A stretch of 64,000 nucleotides of DNA from an uncultured Pelagibacteraceae bacterium (lineage in GTDB: Bacteria; Pseudomonadota; Alphaproteobacteria; Pelagibacterales; Pelagibacteraceae), in assembly GCA_902628565.1 (NCBI GenBank), contig CACONR010000004.1, forward strand, positions 1-64,000, read 5' to 3'. The position numbers were made by a program, and so were the translations under genes. The notes beneath the pieces are model-generated. The model was not told the DNA's origin. It was given only the letters and a program-made list of their open reading frames with translations, and did no database searches. Each line of letters starts with the position of its first letter. Within the stretch, counting starts at the first letter, position 1. This document shows positions 34,140 to 44,234 of this stretch, piece after piece.

Positions 34140-34823
34140 TTAAAGATATTTTGATACTATTTTTTCAATACCAATAAAGTCTTTTACTAAGTGATTATGG
34201 TAAATTTCATTAGTTTTTTTTTCAGTATATCCATCTTCCATTAATATAACTGGTATGCCAGCATTTTTTGCTGCATTTGCGTCAGTTTCACTATCTCCAA
34301 TCATTAAAGATCTTTTTATATTACCTTGTAATATTTCAATTACAGATGTTAGATGTCTTGGATCAGGCTTACAATAATCGAACGTATTATGTCCTGCAAC
34401 ATACTCAAAAAAGTCATAGATCCCAATTTTTTTTAAAAGATCAACAGCCAGATAATCAGTCTTGTTTGTACAAACAGCCATAGAAATATTATTTTCTTTT
34501 GACCATATTAAAAAATCTTTGACACCATTTATCAGGGTACTTTCATTAACAATGTTTCTCCCATAGAAGTCTGTAAAATCTTTTATCATCTCTTTTTTAA
34601 TCTTTTCATCTTGCACTTTTCCAAACTCTTTTTTAGCTTGCCCCCAAATTGACCTTCCAAGCATTGCACCAGCTCCTTGACCTACAAGATTCCTTATTTC
34701 CTCAGTAGACTTTGTGGGGTAACCAAATTTTTTCATTACATAATTATGTGCACGCATCAAATCTGGCGCTGTGTCAACTAAAGTTCCATCTAAATCAAAA
34801 AGAATTGTAAAATTTTGCTGCAT
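34140..34823 (-). CDS. gph: HAD-family phosphatase, probable phosphoglycolate phosphatase
   Basis: A 227-residue HAD hydrolase. LFDLDGTLVDTAPD holds the nucleophile Asp10 and acid Asp12. VCTNKTDY, KPDPRHL and MIGDSETDANAAKNAG are motifs II to IV. It probably removes phosphate from 2-phosphoglycolate; the cap region and length fit Gph. It sits 54 bp upstream of prpD on the same strand, with a weak AT-rich hairpin between. Confidence 0.85.
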   Translation of the reverse strand: MQQNFTILFDLDGTLVDTAPDLMRAHNYVMKKFGYPTKSTEEIRNLVGQGAGAMLGRSIWGQAKKEFGKVQDEKIKKEMIKDFTDFYGRNIVNESTLINGVKDFLIWSKENNISMAVCTNKTDYLAVDLLKKIGIYDFFEYVAGHNTFDYCKPDPRHLTSVIEILQGNIKRSLMIGDSETDANAAKNAGIPVILMEDGYTEKKTNEIYHNHLVKDFIGIEKIVSKYL

Positions 34824-34894
34824 ATTTAAAAGTTTTTTTAAGAAATATTATGTGAATTAAGAAACATGGATACTTAATATAAATGATTTTTTAA

Positions 34895-35518
34895 ATGAAA
34901 CAATTAAATTTACAAAAGCTTCAGTACGATCTTCGAAAAAAATTTTTAAAAGCAGGTGTAAAAATGATTGGTCCTGATACAATTTTTTTTTCAAAAGACA
35001 CTAAGATAGGTAAGAATGTGATTATTGAACCCTATGTAGTAATTGGCCAAAAAGTAAAAATTGGCAATAATGTTACAATAAAATCTTTTTCACATTTGGA
35101 AAATTGTAAAATAGAAAATAAAGTTGATATAGGACCATATGCCAGAATAAGACCAGGTGTGGTTTTAAAAAGTGGTTCAAAAATTGGAAATTTTGTTGAA
35201 ATTAAAAAAAGTACTTTAGGTGTAAACTCAAAAGTAAACCACTTAACATACATCGGTGATAGTAATATTGGTAAATCAGTTAATATTGGTGCTGGAACAA
35301 TTACCTGTAATTATGATGGAATAAAAAAAAATAAAACTAAAATAAAAAATAATGTGTTTATCGGTTCAAATACATCATTAGTGGCGCCGCTTACAATTGA
35401 AGAGGATAGTGTTGTAGGAGCTGGGTCGGTTATAACAAAAAATGTGAAAAAAAAATCATTAGCATTAACGAGAAGTTTACAAACTGAAATTAAAAATTAC
35501 AAAAGAAAGTCCAAATAG
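34895..35518 (+). CDS. Free-standing GlmU-type glucosamine-1-phosphate N-acetyltransferase domain
   Basis: A 207-residue protein equal to the linker and C-terminal left-handed beta-helix of GlmU, with no uridylyltransferase domain. The residues equivalent to E. coli GlmU Arg333, Lys351, His363, Tyr366 and Asn386 are Arg86, Lys104, His116, Tyr119 and Asn139, all at a constant offset of 247. It should make N-acetylglucosamine-1-phosphate from glucosamine-1-phosphate and acetyl-CoA. The neighbour glmS begins 2 nt after its stop. The missing uridylyltransferase must be encoded elsewhere, since only 71 bases lie upstream. Confidence 0.87.
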   Translation: MKQLNLQKLQYDLRKKFLKAGVKMIGPDTIFFSKDTKIGKNVIIEPYVVIGQKVKIGNNVTIKSFSHLENCKIENKVDIGPYARIRPGVVLKSGSKIGNFVEIKKSTLGVNSKVNHLTYIGDSNIGKSVNIGAGTITCNYDGIKKNKTKIKNNVFIGSNTSLVAPLTIEEDSVVGAGSVITKNVKKKSLALTRSLQTEIKNYKRKSK

Positions 35519-35520
35519 TT

Positions 35521-37341
35521 ATGTGTGGAATAATTGGAATTAATAGTAATAAACCTGTATCAGCAACTATAATTAATTCTTTAAAAAAATTAGAGTATAG
35601 AGGTTACGATTCAGCTGGTATGGCAACACTCTATAATGGATTGATAAATGAGGTAAAATCTGAGGGTAGGGTAGAAAATTTAGAAAAAAATTCCTTAGTT
35701 CAAAGTATGGAGGGAACTATTGGCATTGGTCATGTTCGATGGGCAACACATGGGCTCCCTAATAGTATTAATGCCCATCCGCATTCTTCCCAGAATGTTT
35801 CGGTTGTTCATAATGGAATTATTGAAAACTCAACAATATTAAAAAAATTTTTAATTTCAAAAGGTCATATATTTAAATCTCAAACTGATACGGAGGTAAT
35901 AGTCCATTTAATTACTGAAAATCTTAAAACAGAAAATATTGTTAATTCAATTCAAAAAACTTTGAAGTCTTTACATGGAAGCTTTGCACTTGGTATAATT
36001 TTTAAAGATCAACCAGATTTAATTGTTGGCGCGAGAAGAGGTTCGCCATTAGCTGTTGGTTATGGTCCTAATGAAAATTATCTAGGTTCAGACTCCTATG
36101 CGCTTAAATCGATGACAAATAAAATTACATATCTAAATGATGGTGAATTCTGTATTATTAAAAAAGATCACGTGGAATTTTTTAGTGAGGAAGGAATTAA
36201 AATTAATAAAAAAGTTTTAGAATTGTCCTCTACAGAAGAAAAATATGACAAAGGTGATTACAAACATTTTATGGCTAAAGAAATTGAAGAACAACCAAGT
36301 ACAATTAGAAATGGAATTAATGAGTATATAGATATGTCAAATAAAGATATTAATATTTATAACTTTCCTTGGAAAAGTAATGAGATTACATCAATAATCT
36401 TAATTGGATGTGGAACAGCATATCATTCATGTTTAATGGCAAAATATTGGTTTGAGGAAATAACATCATTAGATGTAAATATAGATATAGCATCAGAATT
36501 TAGATATAGAAAAAATAGATTTAAAAAAGACACACTTTATGTATTTGTCTCGCAATCTGGAGAAACAGCAGATACTTATGCTGCTTTAGATCTATGTAAA
36601 CAAAGTGGTGTTAAAACGTGTGCAGTTGTTAATGTAGTAGAAAGCTCGATTGCAAGAGACTCTGAATTTGTATTACCAATACATTGTGGAACTGAAATAG
36701 GTGTTGCTTCAACTAAAGCTTTTCTTGGACAAATATTAATTTTATATATTTTAGCCTTAAAGCTTGCTTTATTGAGAAAAGATATTGAAAAGACTCATTT
36801 TGAAAAAAAAATCGATGATCTTAAAAATTTACCAAAACTTGTTGAGCAAACATTATTGATCGATAACAAAATACAAAAAATTTCAAATACTTTTAATGAG
36901 GCAAAGGGTTCTATGTTTTTGGGACGTGGTTTTTCTTATCCAATTGCTCTTGAAGGTGCCTTAAAACTAAAAGAATTATCATATATTCATGCCGAAGGTT
37001 ATCCAGCGGGAGAAATGAAACATGGACCTCTTGCATTAATAGAGGAGGGTATGCCAGTTGTAGTTTTGGCTCCAAGAGATAATTATTATAAAAAAACGAT
37101 CTCTAACATGCAGGAGGTAATTGCTAGAGGAGCTAAAGTTTTGTTGATTACAAATAAAAGTAAGGATGAAGTGATCTCAGAGAATATTTGGGAAAAAATC
37201 GAAGTTGAAACCACTAATGAAGATCTTTTACCTTTTCTTTTGACCATTCCCTTACAAAAGTTAGCTTATTATTCAGCATTAAATAAAGGCTATGATATTG
37301 ATAAACCTAGAAATTTAGCAAAGTCTGTAACCGTTGAATAA
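35521..37341 (+). CDS. glmS: Glutamine-fructose-6-phosphate aminotransferase
   Basis: A 606-residue full-length enzyme that makes glucosamine-6-phosphate for peptidoglycan and lipopolysaccharide. Cys2 (MCGIIGIN) is the glutaminase nucleophile. GCGTAYHSC and SQSGETADTYAAL lie in the first SIS domain, and LGRGFSYPIALEGALKLKE in the second. The C-terminus RNLAKSVTVE is canonical. It is encoded right after the GlmU-type acetyltransferase, so two steps of UDP-GlcNAc synthesis are joined. Confidence 0.96.
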   Translation: MCGIIGINSNKPVSATIINSLKKLEYRGYDSAGMATLYNGLINEVKSEGRVENLEKNSLVQSMEGTIGIGHVRWATHGLPNSINAHPHSSQNVSVVHNGIIENSTILKKFLISKGHIFKSQTDTEVIVHLITENLKTENIVNSIQKTLKSLHGSFALGIIFKDQPDLIVGARRGSPLAVGYGPNENYLGSDSYALKSMTNKITYLNDGEFCIIKKDHVEFFSEEGIKINKKVLELSSTEEKYDKGDYKHFMAKEIEEQPSTIRNGINEYIDMSNKDINIYNFPWKSNEITSIILIGCGTAYHSCLMAKYWFEEITSLDVNIDIASEFRYRKNRFKKDTLYVFVSQSGETADTYAALDLCKQSGVKTCAVVNVVESSIARDSEFVLPIHCGTEIGVASTKAFLGQILILYILALKLALLRKDIEKTHFEKKIDDLKNLPKLVEQTLLIDNKIQKISNTFNEAKGSMFLGRGFSYPIALEGALKLKELSYIHAEGYPAGEMKHGPLALIEEGMPVVVLAPRDNYYKKTISNMQEVIARGAKVLLITNKSKDEVISENIWEKIEVETTNEDLLPFLLTIPLQKLAYYSALNKGYDIDKPRNLAKSVTVE

Positions 37342-37376
37342 TAGAAAAATTCTGATACAACAATCTTGAGTTGAAA

Positions 37377-38756
37377 ATGAAAAATTGGAAAGTTAATAGT
37401 TGGAGAAAACATCCGGTGAAACACATTCCGGAATATCCGGATAAAAAAGAATTGGATCAAGTTTTAAATAAAATAAAAACTTTTCCACCTTTGGTTTTTG
37501 CTGGAGAAACAAGACATTTAAAACAACAACTTGCTGAAGTTGTTGATGGAAAAGCCTTTTTATTACAAGGTGGAGATTGTGCAGAAAGTTTTGCAGAGTT
37601 TCATCCAGATAATATTCGAGACACGTTTAAAGTTATTCTTCAAATGTCATTAGTTTTAACTTATTCGGCATCATTACCGGTTGTAAAACTTGGAAGGATA
37701 GCTGGTCAGTTTTCAAAACCAAGAAGTGCCCCAACTGAAATACAGGGCGGCAAGGAATTACCAAGTTATTTAGGTGACAATATAAATGCAATTGATTTTA
37801 CAGAAAAAGCAAGAAGACCAGATCCAAAAAGGATGTTTAAAGCTTATTCACAATCTGCTTCAACATTAAATATTTTACGAGCTTTTTCTAAAGGAGGTTT
37901 TGCAGATTTAAATAAAGTCCATTTATGGAACTTAGATTATATTAAGAAAAGTCCTCAAGCTAAAAAATTTAAAGAATTAGAAGATAAAATAGCTGATGCA
38001 TTAGCATTCATGGAAGCTTGTGGAATAACTTCAGATTTTAATAATAGATTGTATACGGTAAATTTCTGGACTTCACATGAAGCCTTACATTTGCCTTTTG
38101 AGGAAAGTATGACCAGAGTCGACTCTACTACTGGAGAATACCATGATACCTCAGCTCACTTTGTTTGGATTGGGGACAGAACAAGACAGATTGATGGTGG
38201 TCATGTAGAATTTTGTAAAGGTATTGAAAACCCCATTGGAATAAAATGTGGACCAACTTCTAAGCCAGATGAAATTGCAAAAATTTGTGAATTAATTAAT
38301 CCAAATAATGAAAAAGGTAAAATAACATTAATATCCAGATTTGGTCATAAAAATGTTGAGAAATTTTTACCAAAATTAATTAGAGGAATTAAAAAAGAAG
38401 GTTTAAATGTTGTTTGGTCATGTGATCCAATGCATGGAAATACGATTAAATCAACGACTGGTTTTAAAACAAGGCCTTTTAACGATGTTGTTAGTGAGGT
38501 TAAAAATGTATTTGCTGTTCATCAGTCTGAAGGTTCTTACGCGGGTGGTTTGCATGTTGAAATGACCGGACAAGATGTGACAGAGTGTACAGGTGGTGCA
38601 AGAAAAATATCTGATGCTGATTTATCTAGTAGATATCACACTCATTGTGATCCTCGTTTAAACTCAGATCAAGCAATTGAATTGTCGTTTTTAATTTCAG
38701 ATGAGATCAAAAAGAATAGCAGCTATTCTAAAAATGCTATTCAAGCGGCATCTTAG
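37377..38756 (+). CDS. aroG: 3-deoxy-D-arabino-heptulosonate-7-phosphate synthase, class II
   Basis: A protein of about 459 residues of the plant/AroH class II type, the first enzyme of aromatic amino-acid synthesis. FLLQGGDCAESFAEFHPD holds the metal-binding Cys, VKLGRIAGQFSKPRS and SHEALHLPFEESMTR are substrate sites, and GSYAGGLHVEMTGQDVTEC is near the C-terminus. The ATG at 37377 is preferred to a TTG at 37371. Allosteric loops cannot be judged from sequence alone. Confidence 0.94.
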   Translation: MKNWKVNSWRKHPVKHIPEYPDKKELDQVLNKIKTFPPLVFAGETRHLKQQLAEVVDGKAFLLQGGDCAESFAEFHPDNIRDTFKVILQMSLVLTYSASLPVVKLGRIAGQFSKPRSAPTEIQGGKELPSYLGDNINAIDFTEKARRPDPKRMFKAYSQSASTLNILRAFSKGGFADLNKVHLWNLDYIKKSPQAKKFKELEDKIADALAFMEACGITSDFNNRLYTVNFWTSHEALHLPFEESMTRVDSTTGEYHDTSAHFVWIGDRTRQIDGGHVEFCKGIENPIGIKCGPTSKPDEIAKICELINPNNEKGKITLISRFGHKNVEKFLPKLIRGIKKEGLNVVWSCDPMHGNTIKSTTGFKTRPFNDVVSEVKNVFAVHQSEGSYAGGLHVEMTGQDVTECTGGARKISDADLSSRYHTHCDPRLNSDQAIELSFLISDEIKKNSSYSKNAIQAAS

Positions 38757-38795
38757 ACTGTTGTTTTATAATTAATTTAAATTAAACATGAAATT

Positions 38796-39533
38796 ATGAA
38801 TCCTGCTGAAAAAGTAAAATACATATCAAATTGGATAAAGAGTTATGTTCATCAAATGCCAAATAAAGCTCAATCTTTAGTAATTGGTATCTCCGGAGGT
38901 ATTGACTCTTCTGTCTCAAGCACTCTGAGTGCGATGACAGGTTTAAAAACAATTGTTTTAACTATGCCAATAAAACAAAAGGAAAATCAGCATGATTTAA
39001 GTTTAAAGCATCAGGAATGGTTAACAAAAAAATTTAAAAATGTTGAAGCCCATACAATTAGTTTAGATAATTTATTTGAAACATTTTCATCTACGTTAAA
39101 TAAATTTGATAATGAACATGGCTACGCGAATTCTAGAGCGAGATTAAGAATGACAACTCTTTACCAGGTTGCTGCAGCTAATAAAGGTATTGTTGTTGGA
39201 ACCGGAAATAAAGTTGAAGATTTTGGAGTTGGTTTTTATACAAAATATGGTGATGGAGGTGTTGATATCTCTCCAATAGCAGATTGTAATAAAACAGAAG
39301 TTTGGGAATTAGGTAAAGAACTTGGAATATTAAAAGAGATAATTGATGCTCCACCAACTGATGGCTTGTGGGATGATGGTAGAACAGATGAAGGTCAATT
39401 AGGATTTAATTATAGTGAGTTAGAAGATGCAATGAGCAACCCAAACTCACCATATAGAGATCAATACGAAAAAATTAGAAATCAAAACTTGCATAAAATG
39501 GAGCCTATTCCAGTTTGCAAGATTCCTAGTTAA
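38796..39533 (+). CDS. nadE: Ammonia-dependent NAD synthetase
   Basis: A 245-residue NadE without a glutaminase domain, so it uses ammonia to convert nicotinic acid adenine dinucleotide to NAD. The ATP PP-loop SGGIDSS is at 33-39. GTGNKVEDFGVGFYTKYGDG and PPTDGLWDDGRTDEGQLG are NaAD-binding motifs. It stands alone between the DAHP synthase and cysS genes. Confidence 0.92.
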   Translation: MNPAEKVKYISNWIKSYVHQMPNKAQSLVIGISGGIDSSVSSTLSAMTGLKTIVLTMPIKQKENQHDLSLKHQEWLTKKFKNVEAHTISLDNLFETFSSTLNKFDNEHGYANSRARLRMTTLYQVAAANKGIVVGTGNKVEDFGVGFYTKYGDGGVDISPIADCNKTEVWELGKELGILKEIIDAPPTDGLWDDGRTDEGQLGFNYSELEDAMSNPNSPYRDQYEKIRNQNLHKMEPIPVCKIPS

Positions 39534-39581
39534 TCAATTAGATTAACAAATCACCAAATAAGGTATATTTCTTAATCATTG

Positions 39582-40928
39582 ATGATGGATATTTTTTTAA
39601 CAAATAATTTAACCAATAAGAAAGAGCAGTTCATTCCAAAAAATAAAGAAAAAATAGGAATGTATGTTTGTGGACCCACTGTCTATGATGATCCGCACAT
39701 TGGTAATGCAAGACCTTTAGTTGTTTTCGACATTCTTTATAAGTTACTTAAAAATAATTTTCCAAAAGTAACCTATGTAAGGAACATAACCGATATTGAT
39801 GATAAAATTATAAAATCGTCTCAAGAACAAAAAATTTCCACAAAAGAACTTACAGAAAAGGTAACTTCAAGTTTTTTAAAAGATTGTGAATTTTTAAATT
39901 GCGAAAATCCAACTTATCAACCTAAAGCGACAGAACATATAGACCTAATGATAGAGATGATAACTGAATTGATCAAAAAAGGTTTTGCTTATGAAAATCA
40001 AAAACATGTATATTTTGAGGTAAAAAGATTTGCTGATTATGGAAAACTATCAAATAAAAATTTAGATGACTTGATTGCTGGGTCAAGAATAGAAATTAGT
40101 GAAAATAAAAAGAATTCTGAGGACTTTGTTTTATGGAAACCATCAATAAATGATGAACCTTACTGGGACTCTCCATGGGGAAAAGGTAGACCTGGATGGC
40201 ACTTAGAATGCTCCGCAATGTCTAAAAAATTTTTGGGAAATGAATTTGACATTCATGGTGGTGGCATAGATTTAATTTTTCCACATCACGAAAATGAAAT
40301 AGCACAATCTAGATGCGCAAATGAAACAAAGGTTTTTGCAAATTATTGGATTCATAATGCCTTTATCACAATGTCCAATGAGAAAATGGCTAAGTCTCAA
40401 GGCAATATTCTTAAAATAAAAGATTTTAGAAATAAGATAAGTGGTCAAATAATTAGATTAGCTTTGCTGAGTACACATTATAAACAACCACTTGATTGGA
40501 ATAATAAGTTATTAAGCGATTGTGAAAATACTTTAGATAAATGGTATAGAGTATATTCATCTGATTTTAAATCTATTAAAGTTCCTGATGAAATTTTAAA
40601 GCCATTATATGAAGATTTGAATACCCCTGGTTTTATTGCAAATCTTCATAATCTATTTGAAAAAGCCACTAAAGGTGAAGGTATAGATTTATTCATATCA
40701 GCATGCCAATTTATTGGTTTGATGAATGAAAATAATGGGCAATGGAATGACTATAAAAAGAATAAAGCATCTATAAGCGAGTCTGAAATTGAAAACATGC
40801 TTAGTTTAAGAGATAAAGCTAGGGAAAATAAGAATTATAAAGAAGCAGATAGAATTAGAGATGAACTTTTAGACAAAGGTGTTTTAATAGAAGACAAAGA
40901 TGGTAAAACACTTTGGAAATTTAAATGA
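39582..40928 (+). CDS. cysS: Cysteinyl-tRNA synthetase
   Basis: A class I synthetase of about 448 residues. YVCGPTVYDDPHIGNARP includes the zinc Cys and the HIGN signature. GWHLECSAMS and HGGGIDLIFPHHENE are CysRS motifs, and the second signature reads KMAKS rather than the usual KMSKS. The ATG at 39582 is preferred to a TTG at 39579. The stop overlaps the cimA ATG by 4 nt. Confidence 0.95.
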   Translation: MMDIFLTNNLTNKKEQFIPKNKEKIGMYVCGPTVYDDPHIGNARPLVVFDILYKLLKNNFPKVTYVRNITDIDDKIIKSSQEQKISTKELTEKVTSSFLKDCEFLNCENPTYQPKATEHIDLMIEMITELIKKGFAYENQKHVYFEVKRFADYGKLSNKNLDDLIAGSRIEISENKKNSEDFVLWKPSINDEPYWDSPWGKGRPGWHLECSAMSKKFLGNEFDIHGGGIDLIFPHHENEIAQSRCANETKVFANYWIHNAFITMSNEKMAKSQGNILKIKDFRNKISGQIIRLALLSTHYKQPLDWNNKLLSDCENTLDKWYRVYSSDFKSIKVPDEILKPLYEDLNTPGFIANLHNLFEKATKGEGIDLFISACQFIGLMNENNGQWNDYKKNKASISESEIENMLSLRDKARENKNYKEADRIRDELLDKGVLIEDKDGKTLWKFK

Positions 40929-42526
40929 GCAAAGAAAAATTATACATATTTGATACAACTCTTAGAGACGGAGCTCAAACTCAGGGCGTTGACTTTTCTT
41001 TAGAGGATAAAGAGAAAATTGCCCTAGCTTTAGATAATTTAGGTGTTGATTATATTGAGGCTGGATGGCCTGGCGCTAATCCAACTGATACAGAATTTTT
41101 TCAAAAGAAACATAATTTTAAAAACTCAAAGTTAACATCTTTTGGTATGACTAAAAGATCAGGAAGAAGTGCAGAAAACGATACTGGTTTATCAGCACTC
41201 ATGAATTCAAACACTTCTGTTGTTTGTTTGGTTGGAAAGTCCTGGGATTTTCATGTCGATGTAGCTTTAGGAATAACAAATGAAGAAAATTTAGATAATA
41301 TTTCTGAAAGTGCCAAACATTTTGTAAAAGCAAAAAAAGAATTCATGTTTGATGCAGAGCATTTTTTTGATGGTTATAAAGCAAATCCAAAATATGCATT
41401 GTCTTGTATAAAGGCTGCATATGACCAAGGTGCAAGGTGGATTGTTTTATGTGACACTAATGGAGGAACACTTCCTCATGAAGTCACACAGATAGTTTCT
41501 GAGGTTTCTAAAGTTGTTCCAGGTCAAAACTTAGGGATTCATGCACACAATGATACTGGCAATGCAGTTGCAAATTCATTAGCTGCAGTATTATCTGGTG
41601 TTAGACAAATTCAAGGAACAATCAATGGTTTAGGTGAAAGATGTGGTAATGCAAACTTAATGTCTTTAATTCCAACATTTTTTTTGAAAAAAGATTTTTC
41701 ATCTCAATTTGAAATAAGTATTAAATCAGAGAATATTAAAAATTTAACTGAATGTTCAAGATTATTAGATGAAATTTTGAATAGAAAACCCAATCAGCAT
41801 TTACCTTATGTTGGTGCAGCAGCATTCTCACATAAAGGAGGGTTACATGTATCTGCTGTGCAAAAAGATCCAAAAACTTATGAACACATTAATCCAGAAG
41901 AGGTTGGTAATACAAGAAATATTGTTGTTTCAGACCAATCTGGAAAATCAAATATCATATCTAGATTGAAGAGTATTAAAATTAATATTGAGGAAAGTGA
42001 TCCAAAAATTAGAAAATTGTTAGACGAAGTTAAAGATAGGGAATTTATTGGTTATAGTTATGATGGAGCTGATGCGTCGTTTGAGTTGTTGGCTAGAAGA
42101 ATTATTGGAGAAATACCAAGGTATATTTCAATTAATGAATATGACGTTTCTGTTAAAAAAAATAAGTCTGGGGAAATAGTTTCTTCTGCAAAAGCTCAAT
42201 TGGAAGTTGATGGAGAAAAAATTATGTGTGAAGGAGAGGGGAATGGACCAGTGAATGCATTAGATAATGCTATTAGACAGAATGTAGATAGACTTGCAAA
42301 ATATTCAAAATATCTAAAAGATTTAAAACTTGTTGATTATAAAGTAAGAATTTTAAATACAGGAACAGAAGCTGTTACTAGAGTTTCTATTGAAAGCACA
42401 GATTCTAAGGGAAAGAATTGGTTTACTATTGGTGTATCAACAAACATTATCGATGCATCTTTTAAAGCATTGATTGATAGCTTAGATTATAAACTATTTA
42501 AGGATAATGCTCCTGCTAGTAAATAA
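40925..42526 (+). CDS. cimA: (R)-Citramalate synthase
   Basis: A 533-residue member of the citramalate synthase (TIGR00977-like) branch of the isopropylmalate synthase superfamily. DTTLRDGAQTQGVDFSLEDK holds the metal-binding Asp10 and catalytic Arg14. IHAHNDTGNAVANSLAAV supplies the His ligands, and NGLGERCGNANLMSLIP follows. The C-terminal third is the LeuA regulatory domain. Condensing pyruvate and acetyl-CoA gives a threonine-independent route to isoleucine. Confidence 0.9.
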   Translation: MSKEKLYIFDTTLRDGAQTQGVDFSLEDKEKIALALDNLGVDYIEAGWPGANPTDTEFFQKKHNFKNSKLTSFGMTKRSGRSAENDTGLSALMNSNTSVVCLVGKSWDFHVDVALGITNEENLDNISESAKHFVKAKKEFMFDAEHFFDGYKANPKYALSCIKAAYDQGARWIVLCDTNGGTLPHEVTQIVSEVSKVVPGQNLGIHAHNDTGNAVANSLAAVLSGVRQIQGTINGLGERCGNANLMSLIPTFFLKKDFSSQFEISIKSENIKNLTECSRLLDEILNRKPNQHLPYVGAAAFSHKGGLHVSAVQKDPKTYEHINPEEVGNTRNIVVSDQSGKSNIISRLKSIKINIEESDPKIRKLLDEVKDREFIGYSYDGADASFELLARRIIGEIPRYISINEYDVSVKKNKSGEIVSSAKAQLEVDGEKIMCEGEGNGPVNALDNAIRQNVDRLAKYSKYLKDLKLVDYKVRILNTGTEAVTRVSIESTDSKGKNWFTIGVSTNIIDASFKALIDSLDYKLFKDNAPASK

Positions 42527-43240
42527 ATGAGTAAAAATAATATCTCATTTATTTTACACAAACCTCAATTATCAGAAAATATTGGTGCATGTGCTAGAGC
42601 AATGAAGAATTTTAATTTTAAAAAATTAGTTTTAATTAATCCAAAACCTATTTTCCCAAATGATAAAATCCTAGCTACTTCTGTTGGTGCAAAAGACATC
42701 ATTAATCAAAGTAAAAAATACAATGATTTAGATAAAGCTTTAGGAAAGATTGATATTTTAATTGCTACTTCAGCAAGATTTAGAAATAAAAATATAAAAC
42801 ATATTAACTTAGCGGACTTAAAAGATATTAATTTTAAGAGGAGAGTTGGGTTTTTATTTGGGTCAGAAGCTTCAGGTTTATCAAATGATGAGATTAGCTA
42901 TGCAAATTATACTTTACAAATATCTACCAATCCTGATTTCAAGTCATTAAATTTATCTCATAGTTTAATCATAATTGCTCAATATGTAGCTAGTCTTATT
43001 AAATTAAAAAATATTCCGTTTAAAAAATCAAAAAAGGTTAAATCAGCAAGTAAAAAAGATATTCAATCAATGTTAGGCCTTTGCATTAAAAATTTAGATG
43101 AAATAAATTTTTTTAGACCTAAAGAGAAGAGACCAAAAATGCTAGAAAACCTAAGAAACATTTTTTACAAAATGGACTTATCTGATAAAGAAACACGTAT
43201 ATTATCTGGTGTATTTGCAAGTTTGGGTAAAAAACGTTGA
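42527..43240 (+). CDS. trmJ: tRNA (cytidine/uridine-2'-O-)-methyltransferase, TrmJ type
   Basis: A 237-residue SPOUT methyltransferase. FILHKPQLSENIGACARAMK is the N-terminal RNA-methylase signature. LLFGSEASGL-type sequence (FLFGSEASGLSNDE) and LNLSHSLIIIAQY are the SAM-knot motifs. The C-terminal 80 residues match the TrmJ extension. It likely methylates position 32 of tRNA. It begins directly after the cimA stop. Confidence 0.88.
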   Translation: MSKNNISFILHKPQLSENIGACARAMKNFNFKKLVLINPKPIFPNDKILATSVGAKDIINQSKKYNDLDKALGKIDILIATSARFRNKNIKHINLADLKDINFKRRVGFLFGSEASGLSNDEISYANYTLQISTNPDFKSLNLSHSLIIIAQYVASLIKLKNIPFKKSKKVKSASKKDIQSMLGLCIKNLDEINFFRPKEKRPKMLENLRNIFYKMDLSDKETRILSGVFASLGKKR

Positions 43241-43268
43241 TTGACAAAATATTGAGTAAGTTTATAAA
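43241..43268 (+). promoter_or_regulatory. rpsD promoter
   Basis: TTGACA (43241-43246), 16-bp spacer, TATAAA (43263-43268), starting at the base after the trmJ stop. The predicted start near 43275 leaves only about 6 nt before the ATG at 43281, with no ribosome site. Confidence 0.7.
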
Positions 43269-43280
43269 GCCCTCTATCAA

Positions 43281-43898
43281 ATGACAAAAAGATTAAACTC
43301 TAAACATAAAGTTGACAGAAGATTAAAAGTAAATCTTTGGGGAAGACCTAAAAGCCCTTTTAATACAAGAGCCTATGGACCAGGACAACATGGTCAAACG
43401 AAAACTTCAAAGCCTTCTGATTATGGAATTCAGTTACAAGCGAAACAAAAACTAAAAGCTTATTATGGAAATATTAATGAGAGACAATTTAGAAATATTT
43501 ATAAAAAAGCTAGTATGCTGAAAGGTGATACAAGTGAAAACTTGATCGGTTTATTGGAAAGAAGGTTAGATGCAGTGATATATAGAGCAAAGTTTGCAAC
43601 TACAATTTTTTCTGCAAGACAACTAATCAACCATGGACACGTAAAAGTAAATGAAAAAAAAGTAAACATCTCTAGTTATTCTGTTAGAGAAGAAGACACT
43701 ATAGAAATTAGAGATAAGTCAAAACAATTGGCAATAATCGACATTGCTTTAGCTAGCAAAGAAAGAGAAGCTCCAGAATATATTCAAATGGATGAAAAAA
43801 ATAAAAAATTTAAGTTTGTTAGAATTCCAAAATTTGAAGAAGTGCCATACCCAGTTGTTATGGAGCCAAATTTAGTAATTGAATATTACTCTAGATAA
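43281..43898 (+). CDS. rpsD: 30S ribosomal protein S4
   Basis: A 205-residue S4. The basic N-terminus contains [20 protein letters not shown]. The S4 RNA-binding domain is [20 protein letters not shown] followed by [20 protein letters not shown]. It initiates 30S assembly on 16S rRNA. It is transcribed from its own promoter away from the usual ribosomal-protein clusters, as in many alphaproteobacteria. It converges with grxD with a 3-bp gap. Confidence 0.96.
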   Translation: MTKRLNSKHKVDRRLKVNLWGRPKSPFNTRAYGPGQHGQTKTSKPSDYGIQLQAKQKLKAYYGNINERQFRNIYKKASMLKGDTSENLIGLLERRLDAVIYRAKFATTIFSARQLINHGHVKVNEKKVNISSYSVREEDTIEIRDKSKQLAIIDIALASKEREAPEYIQMDEKNKKFKFVRIPKFEEVPYPVVMEPNLVIEYYSR

Positions 43899-43901
43899 TA
43901 A

Positions 43902-44234
43902 TTATTTTTTATAATTAATACCTTTATCATCAAATACTTTTTTTAATTCTCCACTTTCATACATTTCTTTGATGATATCGCATCCACCTACAAATTCTTT
44001 TTTGATGTAAAGTTGAGGGATTGTTGGCCAATCACTAAAGACTTTAATTCCATCTCTCAAAGATTGATCTTCTAATACATTTACACCCTTAAAATTTATT
44101 TCTAACATTTTAAGTATATTTGAGACAGTCATTGAAAAACCACATTGTGGTTGATCTGGAGTACCTTTCATAAAGAGACACACATCATTAGTATCAATAT
44201 GATTTTGAATTAAACTTTTTGTATGATCATCCAT
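43902..44234 (-). CDS. grxD: Monothiol glutaredoxin (CGFS type)
   Basis: A 110-residue Grx4/GrxD protein. The active site is CGFS with Cys31 (DQPQCGFSMTV). WPTIPQLYIKKEFVGGCDI carries the cis-Pro and glutathione site. Dimers bind a [2Fe-2S] cluster and pass it to iron-sulfur proteins. The start overlaps the bolA stop by 1 nt, matching the known GrxD-BolA partnership. Confidence 0.95.
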   Translation of the reverse strand: MDDHTKSLIQNHIDTNDVCLFMKGTPDQPQCGFSMTVSNILKMLEINFKGVNVLEDQSLRDGIKVFSDWPTIPQLYIKKEFVGGCDIIKEMYESGELKKVFDDKGINYKK

